From Rhizobiaceae bacterium (GTDB lineage Bacteria; Pseudomonadota; Alphaproteobacteria; Rhizobiales; Rhizobiaceae), in contig JAEPNK010000002.1 of NCBI GenBank assembly GCA_017643495.1, forward strand, positions 372,001-436,000: a stretch of DNA of 64,000 nucleotides, read 5' to 3'. The stretch's first letter is position 1. Each line of letters starts with the position of its first letter. The translations under genes and the position numbers were made by a program. This document shows positions 27,231 to 35,878 of the stretch, one piece after another. The notes beneath the pieces were generated by a model. That model ran no database searches. It was not told the origin of the DNA and saw only the letters and a list, made by a program, of their open reading frames with translations.

Positions 27231-29029
27231 CTGCCCGAAGGTGGGTCAACAACGTCTACATCCGGTTCCTTGGCTTCAATCCCTTGCAATGTAGTCACAA
27301 GCCAGTCGTGCAAATGCTCCTCCGGCATGGGGTGGGCAAAGTAATATCCCTGCGCCCATTTACAGCCATGTTTTTCAATGATCCGTAACTGCCTTTCGGT
27401 TTCCACACCCACGGCAACCGTCTCATAGCCAAAACTGTCGGCAACGGCCATGATTGTACGAAAGATCGTTGCACCCTGCTTTGCTTCATCTCCATCAAGC
27501 AGATGGATCACGGAGCAATCAATCTTGAACTGGTCCAGGGGAAGCCTGCAAAGCTCTTTCAGGTTGGACGAGCCTACACCAAAATCATCAATCGAGAACG
27601 TAACACCAAGCTCCTTCAGAATGGTGATGTGATGAAACACCACGTCCGGATTATGCATCAGGACTTTCTCGGCCAGTTCAAGATTGAGCATTTCCGGTTT
27701 GGCACCCGTTTTGGCAAGGATCGACTGAACAACATCAGCAAAATCTGCCTGCTCGAACTGCCCTATTGAAATATTGACTGACACCGGCAGCGGGAAACCG
27801 CAAGTCTCCAGCTTGACGATCTGGCGGCAGGCCTCCTCCACAACCCAGGTGCCAAGTGTAGGCATCAATCCGCAACTTTCTGCCACATCCAGAAAGCTGT
27901 CGGGTGAACGCATTCCGTCCATTGGGTGGTTCCACCGCAGGAGGGCTTCCACGGCTGTTGGCTTGCCCTGCTCCAAATCAATTTTCGGCTGGTAATGCAG
28001 CACCAGTTCATTATCCGATCTTACAGCTTCACGAAGCCCGGCCTCCAGCGCACCACGTCTCGCCGCTTCTTCATTCAGCGTTTCCGAGTAAAACCGGTAG
28101 GTGTTCTTGCCGCTGCCTTTTGCCTTGTACATCGCCATGTCGGCACTTTTGAGAATTGTCTGATAATCCGATCCATCATGCGGAAAAGTCGCAATGCCTA
28201 TGGAAGCTCCCACCGAAAGCTGGGTTCCGTGAATGTCAAACGGTTGCGAAATAACATCAATAATCCGTCTTGAAACTATGGCAGCATCTGTTGCTTCGCG
28301 GGTTTCGGTCAGCAAAACAGTGAACTCGTCACCGCCCAGACGTGCCAGCATTTGCCTGCTCACCTGTGACTCGTCGCCTTCTTCATCAGTGATGGATTGG
28401 GCGAGTTCGACACCCGGCTTCAGTCCTATGAGGTCTTCAGCACGCAGAATATTCGTCAACCGGCGAGAAACCTGATGCAGAACCATGTCACCAACGTCAT
28501 GACCATAGGTATCATTGACGTGCTTGAACCCGTCGAGGTCAACGAACAGCAACGCACCTGTCGATCCCTTCCGGATTGTTTTGCTGATAGCCCGGGTCAG
28601 TTCCTTGCGGAAAAACTCCCGGTTCGGCAATTCCGTTGTACGGTCGACATACGCCAGCTCGAAAGCCTGAGCCATGTTCTTGCGCAGATACGATGACATG
28701 TTCGAAATGGCAGAGCCAAGCTCACGAACCTCACGAACGCCCGACACACTCTCTATGGCGGAGTGGTCACCACTTGCAGCGCGTTCAGCGGCTTTGGTCA
28801 GCCTTGAAAGCTGGTGAGACATTTCCGTCCGCGAGTAAATGGAAATAACGGCCATCGCAAGAAATACGGGTCCGCAAGCCAGCAAGAACACTGCCAGTGG
28901 CGGGCTTTCCGGTGTAACCAGATTCAACGCCCATAATTGGCTCGCCCCTGTAAGCAACACAAGTCCGGCAAATGCAAAACCGCGCATTATGCCTGCGCCA
29001 GAGACTGACGCACCCCGCCCCTTGACCAT
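27218..29029 (-). CDS. Membrane GGDEF-EAL protein with altered EAL site
   Basis: A 603-residue inner-membrane signalling protein: two N-terminal membrane spans (about 17-37 and 45-65), a HAMP-like linker (66-115), a GGDEF domain (about 125-315) and an EAL domain (about 325-585). The cyclase site GGDEF (232-236) is intact. The RxxD inhibitory motif (RAED, 196-199) is separated from it by 32 residues instead of 5. In the EAL domain E361, N419, E451, D481/D482, K502 and Q560 are kept, but the AEGVE motif reads AVGVE, with Val540 where the conserved glutamate should be. It probably makes c-di-GMP and may not degrade it. Confidence 0.92.
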   Translation of the reverse strand: MVKGRGASVSGAGIMRGFAFAGLVLLTGASQLWALNLVTPESPPLAVFLLACGPVFLAMAVISIYSRTEMSHQLSRLTKAAERAASGDHSAIESVSGVREVRELGSAISNMSSYLRKNMAQAFELAYVDRTTELPNREFFRKELTRAISKTIRKGSTGALLFVDLDGFKHVNDTYGHDVGDMVLHQVSRRLTNILRAEDLIGLKPGVELAQSITDEEGDESQVSRQMLARLGGDEFTVLLTETREATDAAIVSRRIIDVISQPFDIHGTQLSVGASIGIATFPHDGSDYQTILKSADMAMYKAKGSGKNTYRFYSETLNEEAARRGALEAGLREAVRSDNELVLHYQPKIDLEQGKPTAVEALLRWNHPMDGMRSPDSFLDVAESCGLMPTLGTWVVEEACRQIVKLETCGFPLPVSVNISIGQFEQADFADVVQSILAKTGAKPEMLNLELAEKVLMHNPDVVFHHITILKELGVTFSIDDFGVGSSNLKELCRLPLDQFKIDCSVIHLLDGDEAKQGATIFRTIMAVADSFGYETVAVGVETERQLRIIEKHGCKWAQGYYFAHPMPEEHLHDWLVTTLQGIEAKEPDVDVVDPPSGSQVA

Positions 29030-29273
29030 AAATCTTATAACGGAACAAACATCCCGCTCCCTGCTAGACGCGAAAAGTTAGAGGGAAACGGGTTCGTTTT
29101 GATGAATTCAACGCTTAAAATTTGAACTTTCTGCCGAATTTCTTGTATCTGGCGACAGATTTCCGGCGTTTTTATTGCATTTGCACATATTGCCAACAAC
29201 GGCTTTCTGTGAAACTTTCCATGGGTTGATCTGACTTCTAGCCCTCCCAAGGCATGTTTTTGAAAGCCCTCCA

Positions 29274-30191
29274 ATGTCCGGCAATCCGGTTACGATGAGC
29301 GACAATGTTCGCGGCAGCGCACTAATGTTATTAGCCATGGCAAGCTTTGCCGTTGGCGACAGTTTCCTGAAATTCACGGCCCAAGACCTGCCACTTTCCC
29401 AGATTCTGGTAATCCGGGGATGTTTCGCGATTCTGCTTTTGACAATAATTACCGCTGCACTGGGGCAGATGCGACCGGCAAAGGTCATTCTTTCGGCACC
29501 TTTTCTGCTTCGCATCATGGCTGAAGTAAGTGCCTCTTTCTTCTTTCTGACAGCCCTTTTCAACATGCCAATGGCAAATACCATAGCAATCATGCAGGCC
29601 TTGCCGCTTACCGTTACGGTGGGCGCAGCCATTTTCTTTGGCGAGCCAATCGGGTGGCGGCGGATTGCTGCAATTCTGGTCGGACTGTTTGGTGTATTGC
29701 TGATCATTCAACCGGGCGTCGAAGGCTTTACCATCTACTCTCTCTGGTGCCTCGCCGCGGTTGCTTCAACCACCATACGTGATCTTGCCACACGCAAACT
29801 GGACTCGAACATTCCCACGTTTTTCGTCAGCCTTGTCACGGTCATAACCGTGACCGCTTTCGGTGGCCTGCTGTCTTTCTACCAGACCTGGGTGCCGGTC
29901 AGTGCAGGCACAATCGGCTTGCTGGCAGTCGCCTCACTGTTCCTGATTACCGGTTTTTTCGGAATAGTAAGCGCAATGCGCGTTGGTGAAGTTGGCGTCG
30001 TCACACCGTTTCGCTATTTCGTGCTTCTGTTTGCCCTGACGATTGGCGTGTTCTTCTTTGATGAAATACCGGACAGTTTGACGGTCATTGGTTCAATCAT
30101 TGTCGTGGGGAGCGGCATCTACACAATTTACAGAGAGCGTGTGGGAGCACGCAAGATTTCAACCGGAACCACCCATGCCGCTGAACAATAA
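29274..30191 (+). CDS. EamA/DMT-family transporter
   Basis: A 305-residue inner-membrane protein with about ten hydrophobic segments arranged as two EamA repeats; the first repeat has MLLAMASFAVGDSFLKF near the start and the second ends in a LTIGVFFFDEIPDSLTVIG segment. Family members export metabolites or drugs. It may start at MSGN (29274) or MSDN (29295). The gene overlaps the next transporter gene by 17 bp. It is divergent from the GGDEF-EAL gene (244-bp spacer). Confidence 0.9.
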   Translation: MSGNPVTMSDNVRGSALMLLAMASFAVGDSFLKFTAQDLPLSQILVIRGCFAILLLTIITAALGQMRPAKVILSAPFLLRIMAEVSASFFFLTALFNMPMANTIAIMQALPLTVTVGAAIFFGEPIGWRRIAAILVGLFGVLLIIQPGVEGFTIYSLWCLAAVASTTIRDLATRKLDSNIPTFFVSLVTVITVTAFGGLLSFYQTWVPVSAGTIGLLAVASLFLITGFFGIVSAMRVGEVGVVTPFRYFVLLFALTIGVFFFDEIPDSLTVIGSIIVVGSGIYTIYRERVGARKISTGTTHAAEQ

Positions 30192-31380
30192 GACACCTCC
30201 CTTCATCGTTACCCTGGTCATGGCTGCTGCGCTTGGCCCACTGGCGATGAACGTTTTTCTGCCTTCTCTCCCCCACATTGCCACGGAATTTCAGGTAACA
30301 CCTGCCATAGCCCAGCTTTCGGTTTCGCTTTATCTTGCTTCGGTTGCCTGTCTGCAACTCGTGTTTGGCCCCCTTTCAGACAAGTTGGGACGCCGACCGG
30401 TAATTCTGGCCGGTTTCCTGGTTATGATTGTCGGCACCCTTGTATGCATTCACGCACCCTCCATTGAATTCTTCCTGTTCGGCCGGATATTACAATCTTT
30501 CTCCGCTGTGGGCCTCGTCCTCTCAAGAGCAATTGCCCGTGACATGACATCCGGAACTGCTACAGCCAGAATGATCGCCTATATCACAATGGGAATGAGC
30601 ATCGCGCCCATGCTTGGGCCTGTATTTGGCGGCATACTGGACGAGCGTTACGGCTGGCAGGCATCCTTCTACCTGACATTGACCTGTGCGCTGGTCACCA
30701 TCAGTTTTGTCTGGCTCGATCTCGGTGAAACCAATCAACATCGTCAAGGCAGTTTCAGGGAACAGTTGCAAGCCTATCCCGACTTGCTGATATCAAGACG
30801 GTTTTGGGGGTTTACAGCAACCACGGCCTTTTCGTCGGGTGCATTCTTTGCATTTCTTGGAGGTGGCCCTCTGGTCGCCGACCGCATCTACCACCTGACA
30901 CCATCGCAATACGGCCTGTACTTCATGTTCATCAGCATTGGCTATTTGTTGGGCAATTTCATATCCGGCCGCATGACAGAAAAGGTCGGTGTCAACCGAA
31001 TGATGATCAGCGGTTCACTTGCCTCGACCTGCGGCCTGTCGGTCTCTCTCATTCTCTTGATCAGCGGATTTGAAAACCCCATCGCGTTTTTCGGGCTGAT
31101 TTTCTTTGTTGGTCTTGGCAACGGCATGACATTGCCCAGCGCCACTGCTGGCGCCGTCAGCGTACGCCCAAAGCTTGCTGGCTCTGCTTCAGGACTGAGT
31201 GGCAGTATCCAGCTTGGAGGTGGTGCTGCACTATCGGTATTGGGTGGATACAGTATCACGGCTGATAGTGGCGCCATGCCACTTCTTCTTGTTATGCTGG
31301 GCACATTGGTTTGCGCAGTAATCGCGAGCCTCTATGTCATCCACGTGGAAAACAGCCTAAAACGGGAAGCAGCCAAGTGA
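30175..31380 (+). CDS. Bcr/CflA-type MFS drug-resistance transporter
   Basis: A 401-residue MFS protein with 12 predicted spans. Bcr/CflA features include MNVFLPSLPHIATEF in the first loop, GPLSDKLGRRPV (MFS motif A) and SRAIARDM in the fifth helix region. Probable proton-driven efflux of small compounds. ATG 30175 is preferred over an upstream in-frame start because it gives the conserved N-terminus; it lies inside the end of the EamA gene. Its stop overlaps the fdhD GTG by four bases, so this transporter is joined to the molybdenum-cofactor run. Confidence 0.9.
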   Translation: MPLNNKTPPFIVTLVMAAALGPLAMNVFLPSLPHIATEFQVTPAIAQLSVSLYLASVACLQLVFGPLSDKLGRRPVILAGFLVMIVGTLVCIHAPSIEFFLFGRILQSFSAVGLVLSRAIARDMTSGTATARMIAYITMGMSIAPMLGPVFGGILDERYGWQASFYLTLTCALVTISFVWLDLGETNQHRQGSFREQLQAYPDLLISRRFWGFTATTAFSSGAFFAFLGGGPLVADRIYHLTPSQYGLYFMFISIGYLLGNFISGRMTEKVGVNRMMISGSLASTCGLSVSLILLISGFENPIAFFGLIFFVGLGNGMTLPSATAGAVSVRPKLAGSASGLSGSIQLGGGAALSVLGGYSITADSGAMPLLLVMLGTLVCAVIASLYVIHVENSLKREAAK

Positions 31381-32258
31381 ACCAAGGGGACAAATCCTTT
31401 CTGATCTCGCCAAATCCGACCGACCCTTTGCTTTCCACAACGGTGAAGGGCCTCGATCATACCGGCAAGGAAATTGAAACAAGGGTTGTCCACGAACGCG
31501 CGCTTACCCTGTACCTCAATTCCCAGGAAGTCGTGACGATGATGACGATAGGCGATCATCCGGACCTTCTCGCCACCGGCTATCTGGTCAATCAGAACAT
31601 GCTGTCGCCTGAAGACACGATTACCGATATCGAGCACGATGATGATCTCGGGGTTGTTGTTGTCCGCACAAAAGAGAAAACCGATTTCGAGGAAAAGATG
31701 AAGAAGAAAGTGCGCACATCAGGTTGCGCACAGGGAACGGTCTTCGGGGACATCATGGACAGTTTCGGCCAGATGGAACTATCCAAAACTGCCATCCTCA
31801 AAACCAGCTGGCTCTATGAACTCACCAAGAAGATAAACATGGCACCCAGTCTTTATCTGGAGGCCGGAGCCATTCACGGATGCGTTCTGTGCGAAGAGAA
31901 CCGACCGCTTGTCTATATGGAAGACGTTGGGCGTCACAACGCTGTCGACAAGATTGCAGGATGGATGTTCCGTGAAAAAACCGATCCGGCCAACAAGATT
32001 TTCTACACAACGGGACGGCTAACATCCGAAATGGTGATCAAAACTGTCATGATGGGAATTCCGGTACTTGCATCAAGATCGGGTTTCACGGCATCAGGTG
32101 TGGAGTTGGCAAAACAGGCAGGCCTTACCTTGATTGGCCGCGCCCGGGGCAAACGTTTCGTTGCACTGTCAGGATTGCAACGCATTGTATTTGATGCGGA
32201 CCCTGCCAGCATGGCTGAAGAGGACGACAAACATGCACGCAAGGGATCACGGGCATGA
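31377..32258 (+). CDS. fdhD: FdhD-family sulfurtransferase
   Basis: FdhD moves sulfur from a cysteine desulfurase to the molybdenum cofactor to activate formate dehydrogenase. The 293-residue product has RALTLYLNSQEVVTMM, GYLVNQNML and MEDVGRHNAVDK, diagnostic of the family. The sulfur-carrying loop reads SGCAQG with Cys117 alone; the classical FdhD loop has a CxxC pair, so the second Cys is missing. A second CxxC (Cys169, Cys172, in HGCVLC) is present instead. GTG 31377 is the start, with GGAAG seven bases before it. Confidence 0.9.
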   Translation: MNQGDKSFLISPNPTDPLLSTTVKGLDHTGKEIETRVVHERALTLYLNSQEVVTMMTIGDHPDLLATGYLVNQNMLSPEDTITDIEHDDDLGVVVVRTKEKTDFEEKMKKKVRTSGCAQGTVFGDIMDSFGQMELSKTAILKTSWLYELTKKINMAPSLYLEAGAIHGCVLCEENRPLVYMEDVGRHNAVDKIAGWMFREKTDPANKIFYTTGRLTSEMVIKTVMMGIPVLASRSGFTASGVELAKQAGLTLIGRARGKRFVALSGLQRIVFDADPASMAEEDDKHARKGSRA

Positions 32259-32875
32259 TCTCAAGTGAAAAGCTTCTTGGCGTCGTCCTTGCAGGTGGTC
32301 TGTCCAGACGGATGGATGGTCCAGAAAAAAGCCTGCTCAATCTGAAGGGAAAACCCTTGATCAGCCGTGTGCTTGACCGGTTGTCTCCCCAAGTTGCAAA
32401 CCTGCTTGTCAATGCAAATGGCGATGGTTCGAGGTTTGGTTTTCTTGACTTGCCGGTTCAACCAGACACGATTGATGGCCATGTTGGTCCATTGGCCGGC
32501 GTGCTGGCCGGGATGGCTTGGGCCAAACAAAACCGGCCAGACCTGAGTCATGTACTCACTGTCGCCGCAGACACTCCGTTTTTTCCGGAAGATTATGCGC
32601 GGCAAATGCTGGCAGAAGCGCACAGCAAACAGGTTGAAATCGTTATCGCCGCCTCTGCTGGCCGCAATCACCCGGTCTTCAGCCTTTGGCCGGTCTCACT
32701 TCACGATGCCCTGCACACGTTTCTGGCCGATGAAGAAAACCGCAAGGTAATGCTGTTCGTTGAGCGCCACAGATACAGCCTGGCAGAATTTACTTTCGAA
32801 ACCACCGATCCGTTTTTCAACGTGAACACGCCTCAAGACCTTCATCGGGCAGAAACAATTCTGGAATCCGCATGA
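32255..32875 (+). CDS. mobA: Molybdenum cofactor guanylyltransferase
   Basis: Transfers GMP from GTP to molybdopterin to make the guanine dinucleotide cofactor. The 206-residue protein shows the nucleotidyl-transferase start GVVLAGGLSRRMDGPEKSLL, a DTIDGHVGPLAGVLAGM segment and AADTPFF. Its ATG overlaps the fdhD stop (ATGA), and its own stop overlaps mobB the same way. Confidence 0.95.
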   Translation: MISSEKLLGVVLAGGLSRRMDGPEKSLLNLKGKPLISRVLDRLSPQVANLLVNANGDGSRFGFLDLPVQPDTIDGHVGPLAGVLAGMAWAKQNRPDLSHVLTVAADTPFFPEDYARQMLAEAHSKQVEIVIAASAGRNHPVFSLWPVSLHDALHTFLADEENRKVMLFVERHRYSLAEFTFETTDPFFNVNTPQDLHRAETILESA

Positions 32876-33381
32876 CACCTGAATGCTTTGGTATCGCCGG
32901 TTGGAAAAACTCCGGCAAGACATCCCTTGTTGCCGGCCTGGTTGAAGAGATATCAACCCGGGGTCTTGTTGTGTCCACGATCAAGCATGCCCACCATACG
33001 TTTGACCTGGATACGGCAGGAACAGATAGTTTCAAACATCGTAAGGCCGGGGCGCATGAAGTGGTTCTGGTTTCAGGAAAACGCTGGGCAATCCAGCATG
33101 AACTGGCAGAGCGGCCGGAACCGGATTTCTGGACCATGCTCGGGAAACTCTCTCCCTGTGATCTTGTTTTGGTGGAAGGCTACAAGCGGGAAAAAATCCC
33201 GAAGATTGAAATCATCAGCGAAGCAACCATCAACGAGACCCGGTTCTGGACGGAGGACCCAAATGTCAGGGCCCTAGCATGCGACATCGAAATCGCTGGC
33301 TGTCCGCTGCCGTGTTTTCCTCGTAACGCGTACCGGGAAATTGCTGATTTCATTCTTGAACAGTCTTCAATAAACTCCTGA
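32872..33381 (+). CDS. mobB: Molybdopterin-guanine dinucleotide biosynthesis adaptor MobB
   Basis: GTP-binding helper of MobA. The 169-residue protein starts with a P-loop (GIAGWKNSGKTSL), then STIKHAHHTFDLDTAGTDS and a LVEGYKREKIPKIEI segment, all typical of MobB. ATGA overlap with mobA and one base between its stop and moeA. Confidence 0.95.
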   Translation: MTPECFGIAGWKNSGKTSLVAGLVEEISTRGLVVSTIKHAHHTFDLDTAGTDSFKHRKAGAHEVVLVSGKRWAIQHELAERPEPDFWTMLGKLSPCDLVLVEGYKREKIPKIEIISEATINETRFWTEDPNVRALACDIEIAGCPLPCFPRNAYREIADFILEQSSINS

Positions 33382-33382
33382 C

Positions 33383-34669
33383 ATGACTCCGGAAACCCGA
33401 AAACTTGCTGATGACTGCTTCCTTCATGACAAGGATCGTCTTCGCCATCACGAAGCGCTGAAAATTCTACAAGACAGAATGGCGCCGGTTGCCGATACCA
33501 CGGAGCTTCCGCTTTTGCAGGCAGGAGGCAAAATACTTTCACAGCCGGTAATTGCGCCCCGAAACATTCCGGCTTTTGATAATTCCGCCGTGGATGGCTA
33601 TGCCTATGCCTATGCCGATTTTGAAAGAACTGGGGGCTTCTTCCCACTAACAGCAAGAATCGCGGCTGGAGACACGGATGACATCGAACTCCCGGGGCTC
33701 TCGGCAGCCCGCATCTTCACCGGTGCGCGCATGCCATCCGGGGCAGACACCATTGCGATGCAGGAAGATTGTGAACCCCATAGTCAGGAAGACGGAAATT
33801 TTATTGTCATTCCCGGTGGCCTGAAAGCCGGAGCAAATTGCCGGCGCGCCGGTGAAGATGTCACAAAAGGTGAAACGGTAGCCGAAACCGGATCCCGTCT
33901 CAGGGCACAGGACCTTGCAGCAATCGCCTCTACAGGGGCAGCCAGTGTGAGTGTCTATAAACCACTTCGGGTTGGTCTCCTCTCCAGCGGCAACGAGATT
34001 CTGCGTCCCGGTGAGCAGTTCGTGAATGGCAGGGTCTACGATTCCAATCACTTCATGCTTGCAGACATGCTGGAAAAACTGGGCTGCGATGTCACGGATC
34101 TGGGTATTGCACCTGATCAGGTTGAAGTCGTCAGTGACACACTCAAAAGTGCCGCAGCCGACCATGATGTGATCATATCATCAGGGGGTGCGTCCAAGGG
34201 TGAAGAAGACCATTTCATTACGGCTCTTGAGAAACATGGCAAACGCCATCTTTGGCAACTTGCTGTCAAACCGGGCAGACCCATGTGTTTTGGCCAGGTT
34301 GGAAACACCCTTTGTTTCACCCTGCCCGGAAACCCGGTGGCAGCCTTTGTCTGCTTTCTGCTGTATGTCCGCCCCTGTTTGCTGCGGCTTGGCGGAGCCA
34401 AATGGCAAACCCCATCCCGATACTGGCTGAAAGCCGGTTTTTCCATTCGTTCAAAGCCGGACAGGCGCGAGTTCCTCAGAGGATATCTCCAGGAAAACGC
34501 AGACGATGGACATACCATTGTGCACAAGTTCAACCGCGACGGGTCTGGACTGATTACCGGATTGCGGGAATCTTCCGGCCTGATCGAAATTCCGGAAGAA
34601 ACCACCAGTGTTGAAGCTGGCGAGATGGTTCGTTTCATCCCTTATTCGGAACTCGGCATCACCGGATAG
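33383..34669 (+). CDS. moeA: Molybdopterin molybdenumtransferase
   Basis: Inserts molybdenum into adenylylated molybdopterin. The 428-residue protein follows the MoeA order: NIPAFDNSAVDGYAYAYADF, IFTGARMPSGADTIAMQED, a VGLLSSGNEI segment, GRVYDSNHFMLADML and, in the cofactor-fold domain, SSGGASKGEEDH and KPGRPMCFG with CFTLPGNPVAA. It closes the fdhD-mobA-mobB-moeA run and converges on the unknown exported protein gene at 34694. Confidence 0.96.
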   Translation: MTPETRKLADDCFLHDKDRLRHHEALKILQDRMAPVADTTELPLLQAGGKILSQPVIAPRNIPAFDNSAVDGYAYAYADFERTGGFFPLTARIAAGDTDDIELPGLSAARIFTGARMPSGADTIAMQEDCEPHSQEDGNFIVIPGGLKAGANCRRAGEDVTKGETVAETGSRLRAQDLAAIASTGAASVSVYKPLRVGLLSSGNEILRPGEQFVNGRVYDSNHFMLADMLEKLGCDVTDLGIAPDQVEVVSDTLKSAAADHDVIISSGGASKGEEDHFITALEKHGKRHLWQLAVKPGRPMCFGQVGNTLCFTLPGNPVAAFVCFLLYVRPCLLRLGGAKWQTPSRYWLKAGFSIRSKPDRREFLRGYLQENADDGHTIVHKFNRDGSGLITGLRESSGLIEIPEETTSVEAGEMVRFIPYSELGITG

Positions 34670-34693
34670 GCCCCAGAGGCCGGGTTCACCATC

Positions 34694-35878
34694 CTATTCC
34701 ACAACCACCGTATATACGGCTGGCGGGCTAGTAGGACTGGTCATGTCACCGGGCTTTGAAAACATTGAAAACGAAAGCCTGTAAATACCTGGTGTGTCCC
34801 CTGCAATATAAACAACCTGCATGATGGCCCCGCCAACCGTATGCCCTGCCCGTTCGTTGAAGTTCGAAGTGTGCACAGACAGAAACGGCATTTCGTTCAC
34901 GAGCGGAGTCAGCAATTGCTGACCTGACGCACCTTCCGGAATTTCCTCGCGTACAATCCCGATAACCTGGTCGGTGGCAGGATTAAGCACCTTGTCCTCA
35001 TCTGTGTCACGAAAAATGAGCGCTGCGACATCCGTTCCATAGCTGAGCGGCATCTCGAACTTGGCTGCGATCAGCTGGGCCTTGGAAAGAACACCTGCCC
35101 CGACAATGCCCATGCGTTCCAGACCTTCATTGCGATCATAGAGAAGAAGGGGCAGCGGAAGTGTATTATTGGCAGCGCCAACCACCTGCCCCGGTCCCAG
35201 CCGTTGCCAGTTATGATTTCGTTGCCCGTGCGGTATGTTTGTAAGGAATATTTGTGGAGACGGTTTTGCAAAAAACTCTACGTCTGCACTTCCCCTTGCA
35301 ATGACATTACCGCTGCGGTCCTTGATGCGAACCGCGACCACACCACGCTCTCCTCGTGAAACGAAGGCGCGAACGCGGCCCACATGAATTATCTTGATGC
35401 CTTTGGCGCGGATCGGGTCTTCGGCAGCACCGGGAGCAGGTGATATCAACTGGTCCGGGCGCAACCCATCAGGTCCGCTGGTCTTTATGACAAACGTGTT
35501 CTCGTTCTCACCTTCGGAAATGGTGTGCTTGGTCACCTCATCCGGCACACCTTGCTGGGGAGTTCCCACAACAAGCAGGATGGATTTGTCATCCAGCGGA
35601 ATTGTTTTGTCCCTTTGAAAACCGCTGACCATTTCGACTTCCATGCTGCCCCCGGGGGGCAAGCCGTAGCCAGGTATTTTCGGGTCCATGAAATCAAGTC
35701 CGCGAACCTGGTCAGTCTGCAGGTAGATATTGATGCCACTACGCTCGTCACGCAAAATTCCGTTGGCAGCGACAGGCGCAGAGACGACTTGGCTGACAAT
35801 GCCGTCGGCATTGGCAGACACTACAAATGGCAACACCCAGAAAAGGATCACCCAAATTACCCTGGCGGCGTTTGTCAT
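34694..35878 (-). CDS. Exported protein of unknown function
   Basis: A 394-residue product with signal peptide (1-24, VSANA) and a beta-rich mature part without obvious repeats or cysteine pattern. A dipeptide IFRDTDEDKVLNP-like acidic loop and a final GIYRLSFSMFSK suggest an Ig-like or other beta-sandwich C-terminus. I do not recognise a family. The ATG at 35878 overlaps the stop of the penicillin acylase gene by four bases, so the two are translated together and probably act in the same periplasmic process; that link is inference. Confidence 0.75.
   Translation of the reverse strand: MTNAARVIWVILFWVLPFVVSANADGIVSQVVSAPVAANGILRDERSGINIYLQTDQVRGLDFMDPKIPGYGLPPGGSMEVEMVSGFQRDKTIPLDDKSILLVVGTPQQGVPDEVTKHTISEGENENTFVIKTSGPDGLRPDQLISPAPGAAEDPIRAKGIKIIHVGRVRAFVSRGERGVVAVRIKDRSGNVIARGSADVEFFAKPSPQIFLTNIPHGQRNHNWQRLGPGQVVGAANNTLPLPLLLYDRNEGLERMGIVGAGVLSKAQLIAAKFEMPLSYGTDVAALIFRDTDEDKVLNPATDQVIGIVREEIPEGASGQQLLTPLVNEMPFLSVHTSNFNERAGHTVGGAIMQVVYIAGDTPGIYRLSFSMFSKPGDMTSPTSPPAVYTVVVE

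Noticed and set aside
34117-34638. Minus-strand open frames inside moeA
   Set aside because: Antisense shadows; moeA motifs are continuous on the plus strand.
34670-34693. GGCC/GGCC repeat between moeA and the exported protein gene as terminator
   Set aside because: Four-base arms and no U-run on either strand.
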